Source of the DNA: Candidatus Tenebribacter mawsonii
GTDB taxonomy: Bacteria; Cloacimonadota; Cloacimonadia; Cloacimonadales; TCS61
Direction: 5' to 3'
DNA: 6,149 bases
Assembly (NCBI GenBank): GCA_030765665.1
Contig: JAVCCD010000080.1
Span: 1-6,149 of the forward strand
Below are positions 5,975 through 6,149 of the stretch, piece by piece. The position numbers were made by a program, and so were the translations under genes. Position 1 is the stretch's first letter; each line of letters begins with the position of its first letter. A model generated the notes under the pieces. That model made no database searches. It was not told the DNA's origin and saw only the letters and a program-made list of their open reading frames with translations.

Positions 5975-6149
5975 TGAGGTGAGGGTCCCCCATTTTTTAG
6001 GCCACTTTCAATGTGTTAATTTTTTTAACTTTCTTTTCAAAAGTCAATCTAAATTTCTCTGGAGTTAAGTAACCCAGAGAACTGTGAGGTCTGTTAATGT
6101 TATAATCCTCTTTCCATTCTGAAATTACTGTTCTGGCTTCTAGGAGTGA
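5975..6149 (-). mobile_element. IS3-family insertion sequence, one end only
   Basis: The transposase C-terminus on the minus strand places the right end of an IS3-family element here; the rest lies beyond the window. The terminal repeat should begin with TG on the plus strand. Two possible outer ends are visible: TGAGGTGAGGG from 5975 and TGAGGGTCCCCC from 5980. Both lead into a C-run and T-run before the stop codon, a pattern like IS3-family ends. The other end and the target duplication cannot be seen, so the exact boundary and whether the copy is intact are unknown. Confidence 0.7.
5997..6149 (-). CDS. IS3-family transposase (OrfB), C-terminal 50 residues
   Basis: An open frame enters from the window edge and stops at 5997-5999 (TAA). 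It reads EARTVISEWKEDYNINRPHS followed by SLGYLTPEKF. This is the hallmark C-terminus of the rve integrase domain of IS3-family OrfB, just after the last catalytic Glu, which lies outside the window. The wording suits the IS407/IS51-like subgroups, but that is a guess. The tail ends in a Lys-rich KKVKKINTLKVA. In the full element OrfB would be produced by frameshift fusion with OrfA and would cut and join IS ends. No break is seen in this part. Confidence 0.9.
   Translation of the reverse strand, partial: SLLEARTVISEWKEDYNINRPHSSLGYLTPEKFRLTFEKKVKKINTLKVA

Overview
The window is visibly AT-rich. It carries a minus-strand gene cluster on the left, a divergent plus-strand operon in the middle, a serine tRNA gene, and a repeat-filled spacer that runs into the end of an IS3-family insertion sequence. 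The aroA product has wording common in Bacteroidota and relatives (SSQFISAILLIAP, KSYPDF), secreted proteins are present, and Shine-Dalgarno sites are clear (GGAGG, GAGG, GAGAGG). Together these suggest a Gram-negative, FCB-type bacterium (Bacteroidota, Ignavibacteria, Cloacimonadota or similar). That placement is an inference of low confidence; no marker in the window settles it.

Left region (1-2493, minus strand): aroA (EPSP synthase, shikimate pathway), then ddl (D-alanine-D-alanine ligase, peptidoglycan precursor synthesis), then the first 84 codons of a protein with a signal peptide that leaves the window. Gaps are 31 and 20 bp, so the three are probably co-transcribed. Both enzymes keep the catalytic residues of their families.

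Middle region (2494-5520, plus strand): a 122-bp divergent intergenic region holds a TTGACA-17-TTTATT promoter candidate for the rightward operon and a TATAAT box facing aroA. The operon encodes an ABC ATPase of the LolD/MacB type, its MacB/FtsX-type permease (17-bp overlap) and a YihY/BrkB-family six-helix membrane protein that follows almost without a gap. The ATPase and permease should form an envelope ABC complex of the mechanotransmission or lipoprotein-release type. No periplasmic adaptor (MacA) is encoded here, and the substrate is unknown.

Right region (5521-6149): tRNA-Ser(GGA) with encoded CCA, then about 340 bp without a gene. This spacer holds three copies of a small palindrome with a GNA triloop (one pair shows a compensatory base change) and imperfect inverted repeats. 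The window then enters an IS3-family element whose transposase C-terminus lies on the minus strand. The core genes look like ordinary housekeeping. The spacer between the tRNA and the IS is the least explained part and the best candidate for further study.
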